From: Echiichthys vipera
Taxonomy: Eukaryota > Chordata > Actinopteri > Perciformes > Trachinidae
NCBI GenBank assembly: GCA_963691815.1
Contig: OY829658.1
Location: forward strand, 19,946,471 to 20,010,470
DNA: 64,000 nucleotides
Direction of reading: 5' to 3'
Positions within the stretch are counted from its first letter, which is position 1; each line of letters starts with the position of its first letter. A program made the position numbers and the translations under genes. The notes under the pieces are model-generated. The model was not told the DNA's origin. It was given only the letters and a program-made list of their open reading frames with translations, and made no database searches. Positions 63,370 to 64,000 of this stretch are shown here, piece after piece.

Positions 63370-64000
63370 TAATAATACATTAGCAGAGATGCTTTGCCAA
63401 ACAAAAACTGGCAGAAATGTATTAAGTTTGGACAATGCTAATGAAGCATTTTGGAGCAATTGGATGGAAAAACAGTAAACCTACCTGAGAGCGTGGCTAT
63501 ATACGGTATCAAGTCGATCTATTTTTTACAATCAGTTTCTGAATGACGAGGTAATCCGGACTATTCCAGGATCGTAGTAACCCCAACTGCACAGTAGCAA
63601 CAATTGATGCTGCACACATTGCAATACGCTGCAGGGACGTAAGCTGCTGAACACTTTAAGGCCGTTTTAATGCCACAAGCAATGCACCTGAAGAAAAATA
63701 TGATGGAAAATCTGTGGTGGCGACATGGCCTTGAAATGTTCACTATTAAATCCCATTTTTCAATTATCTCACAGCAGTATATAACAATCAGTTCTAATTA
63801 TACAATTAATTGTTTTAATGTGACCTGGATCTGGAGAGCCATCATAAAACAGATGGATGGATTTACAGATGAAAAATTATTAATTAATTTAAGTTTAAGT
63901 CAGCCCCCTAAATGTTGAAGATTTGAACCATCAGTCAGAGAACCCTACGTTGATGATGGTATGTCTGTTGAGCCAGTGGAGCCAGACCAAAGGGCTGTGG
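42113..64000 (-). CDS. kmt2b: KMT2B (MLL-family H3K4 methyltransferase), C-terminal 2541 residues
   Basis: This nuclear COMPASS-like methyltransferase writes H3K4 methylation at CpG-rich promoters. Exons in transcription order: 63949-64000 (partial), 62296-62578, 61268-61329, 60866-61114, 59767-59873, 56273-57361, 56000-56113, 55685-55831, 55057-55149, 54857-54974, 54063-54176, 53276-53460, 52979-53080, 52696-52815, 52363-52439, 51897-52174, 51378-51463, 50747-50881, 50400-50558, 50155-50272, 49945-50023, 49613-49773, 49220-49381, 46776-49089, 46216-46335, 45203-45321, 44821-44946, 44366-44618, 44131-44244, 43887-43970, 43660-43789, 42113-42388. Total 7626 nt, exactly in frame. Domain order: CXXC, three PHD fingers, bromodomain-like region, extended PHD, FYRN, Taspase region, FYRC, SET, post-SET. 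KMT2B is preferred over KMT2A because of GGPNTKRQCC in CXXC, EAVLPPS, a single QLDG Taspase-like site, VRMKAPT and a short Taspase-FYRC region. Teleosts can have two paralogues (ba/bb); I cannot say which this is. Confidence 0.95.
42389..43659. other. KMT2B last intron
   Basis: 1.27 kb inside the SET domain. Contains a short (TTTA)n at 43100-43122 and GT-rich DNA at 43360-43450. No exon seen. Confidence 0.5.
44366..44946 (-). other. KMT2B FYRC and Win-motif exons
   Basis: Exons 44821-44946 and 44366-44618. FYRC: PHLRFEITSEDGFSVKANSI, then AWRAVIDAVLEARAGF, then LGGMSGPRVLGVVHDAVIFL. The exon ends with GCARTEVYTR, the Win motif (human KMT2B GAARAEVYLR), whose Arg inserts into WDR5 and is required for full methyltransferase activity. 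Confidence 0.94.
45322..46215 (-). other. KMT2B GC-AG intron
   Basis: The upstream exon ends CCCGCCAG and the intron starts GCAAGT, the consensus of GC-type donors. The acceptor CTGCTCAG is ordinary and phase 2 is preserved (AG|G, Arg). The intron carries MITE-like sequence (about 45560-46120). Confidence 0.85.
46776..49089 (-). other. Large KMT2B exon with Taspase1-like site
   Basis: A 2314-nt exon, mostly low-complexity and disordered, Ser/Pro/Thr rich. SRYFKFSRTVVCD, then ISQLDGADGGSESDD, aligns with human KMT2B SRYIHF and IEQLDGVDDG, the Taspase1 cleavage segment. Near the end, RQVRVKRVSSMSERP matches human QAIRVKRVSTFSGR. The human exon is shorter. No other domain seen. Confidence 0.92.
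49613..50272 (-). other. KMT2B FYRN exons
   Basis: Exons 50155-50272, 49945-50023 and 49613-49773. RRVYVDFEGINLRRKFLTG leads into the FYRN domain (GSLQIQKLGVLSEL, MLYPVGYQCSRLYWS, DPRRRCKYTCKV). In MLL proteins FYRN pairs with FYRC to hold the two cleaved halves together. Confidence 0.95.
50400..51463 (-). other. KMT2B extended PHD (ePHD) exons
   Basis: Exons 51378-51463, 50747-50881 and 50400-50558. CALCQQYGDC, RLLYLGQNEWAHINCCLWS, RCDRCGQSGATVGCCL and SNFHFMCARA are diagnostic of the C2HC plus PHD module of MLL1/MLL2-type proteins. Confidence 0.95.
51180..51350. mobile_element. MITE fragment in a KMT2B intron
   Basis: Contains 'ccaacagattaatcaagata', 'gaaaataatcgttggtc' and 'gttagttgcggcccctgcag', typical of the ATTAATCGATTA fish MITE family. 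It lies between the ePHD exons. Confidence 0.6.
52363..53460 (-). other. KMT2B bromodomain-like region exons
   Basis: Exons 53276-53460, 52979-53080, 52696-52815, 52363-52439. They follow PHD3 (ending FTCSPCS) and contain YTSLKAFHADVVSVMRKW, then seven Glu in a row, then ARYVKVIEQVFSWFP. This corresponds to the degenerate bromodomain of MLL proteins, which packs against PHD3. I see no canonical acetyl-lysine Asn. Confidence 0.8.
53545..53850. repeat. Dispersed repeat shared with 25.8-26.2 kb
   Basis: 'gtcagaaaagaaggagggca', 'aaatgccccaa', 'ctttttcccgtctctaacac' style phrases also occur, diverged, at about 25840-26130. Both are in the same orientation relative to the window. Unnamed; no coding capacity. 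Confidence 0.65.
54063..56113 (-). other. KMT2B PHD finger 1-3 exons
   Basis: Exons 56000-56113, 55685-55831, 55057-55149, 54857-54974 and 54063-54176. PHD1: VCLLCASKGRHE, then MIFCQICCEPFHSFCL and CCRRCKFCHVCG. PHD2: LQCRRCQTSYHPSCLGP and VCMTCIRCKSCG, then LCPSC. PHD3: NFCTVCHKCYEDNN, then MIQCSKCSHWIHYTCEG. PHD3 of MLL proteins reads H3K4me3 and binds CYP33; its aromatic residues and zinc ligands look intact. The PHD2-PHD1 join contains a slightly shorter linker (PKPLNCSMPW) than in human. Confidence 0.93.
56273..57361 (-). other. Large KMT2B exon with tandem Pro-rich repeats
   Basis: A 1089-nt exon, 363 codons, phase 0 at both ends, between the CXXC and PHD1 exons. It ends in KIRVDFK, which joins EDCAVQNVWLMGG as in human KMT2B (RVDFKEDC). 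The middle holds six 20-residue repeats. Flanking these, LHRLPDFILQSAL and LHRLPQTLVQSAL are near-copies. A charged, Glu-rich stretch follows (ELQEDMREEQEDRPRD). The human protein is much shorter here and, as far as I recall, lacks such repeats. Confidence 0.9.
56795..57154 (-). repeat. In-frame 60-bp coding minisatellite, six units
   Basis: Period exactly 60 bases over 360 bases. Units start at 57154, 57094, 57034, 56974, 56914 and 56854 on the - strand. Each encodes a variant of HPAISHSxPQSPPELSQPVx. Units differ by a few substitutions each and have no indels. A partial unit (LPASPLSSHP) follows. Confidence 0.95.
57362..59766. other. KMT2B intron before the repeat exon
   Basis: 2.4 kb. AT-rich unique DNA; no exon or clear transposon that I can support. 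Confidence 0.5.
59874..60865. other. KMT2B intron
   Basis: About 1 kb, AT-rich; nothing recognised. Confidence 0.5.
61268..62578 (-). other. KMT2B exons encoding the CXXC zinc finger
   Basis: Exons 62296-62578 and 61268-61329. Visible-protein residues 73-118 form CXXC: RARRCGRCKGC, then DCAKCINCLDKPKFGG, then QCC split across the intron as CCIYKKC. The KFGG loop and eight cysteines are intact, so binding to unmethylated CpG is expected. An acidic run (EEDDDDDGD) and a basic run (RRRRGRGKGHRFKKRK) precede it. The exon/intron split inside CXXC matches the MLL family. Confidence 0.95.
61599..61868. mobile_element. MITE in a KMT2B intron ('cagggttcccac' family)
   Basis: The left end 'cagggttcccacacc' plus 'aattcaaggactttcaagg', and the right end 'attcaaggttttcaaatggg' then 'aac', are roughly inverted. 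This is a common non-autonomous fish transposon. About 270 bp, diverged. Confidence 0.7.
62579..63948. other. KMT2B intron upstream of the CXXC exon
   Basis: 1.37 kb. Contains an (ATA)n microsatellite at 63328-63377; otherwise unique. It could hide a small exon, but phase already matches across it (C|AT, His). Confidence 0.55.
63328..63377. repeat. (ATA)n microsatellite
   Basis: About 16 trinucleotide units, with one interruption near the end. Confidence 0.93.

Noticed and set aside
42113..64000. Assignment as KMT2A (MLL1)
   Set aside because: CXXC has GGPNTKRQCC rather than GGRNIKKQCC. There is one Taspase-like site rather than two, and linker motifs (EAVLPPS, VRMKAPT, QVRVKRVSS) match KMT2B.

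Overview
This window is vertebrate nuclear DNA, most likely from a percomorph teleost fish. The evidence is intron-containing genes with GT-AG splice sites, long CA and GA microsatellites, a V-SINE, a tRNA-derived SINE, and several MITE types that are abundant in fish genomes. Three protein-coding genes can be read exon by exon. In every case the splice phases agree across all junctions.

Layout. Positions 1 to about 28.3 kb hold no gene I can support. This stretch contains microsatellites (CA, GT, GA, CT, a C27 run), MITE copies, a 470-bp direct duplication around 9.1-10.7 kb, a second diverged duplication at 25.8-27.0 kb, and several unique blocks that look like conserved non-coding DNA. rps19 (40S ribosomal protein S19) follows on the + strand at 28.3-34.5 kb, with a 4.3-kb second intron. 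A pancreatic-type trypsinogen lies on the - strand at 34.9-39.7 kb, convergent with rps19; only 458 bp separate the two stop codons. From about 40.4 kb to the end of the window, the - strand carries most of a KMT2B (MLL-family histone H3K4 methyltransferase) gene. Thirty-two exons encode the C-terminal 2541 residues, from just before the CXXC domain to the SET/post-SET end. The N-terminal exons (AT-hooks, menin-binding region) lie beyond base 64000.

No pathway links the three genes: one is a translation factor, one a digestive protease, one a chromatin regulator. rps19 and KMT2B are both on human 19q13, so their proximity may be old synteny, with a trypsin gene between them here.

Most notable observations: (1) KMT2B contains an in-frame 60-bp minisatellite encoding six 20-residue Pro-rich repeats, in a 1089-nt exon that could be skipped without breaking frame. 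(2) The trypsin has an intact catalytic triad but Ser at position 189 and Ser at position 226 of the S1 pocket, so it probably does not cleave after Lys/Arg. (3) The predicted Taspase1 site of KMT2B reads QLDGADG rather than the consensus QLDGxDD. (4) One KMT2B intron is of the GC-AG type.
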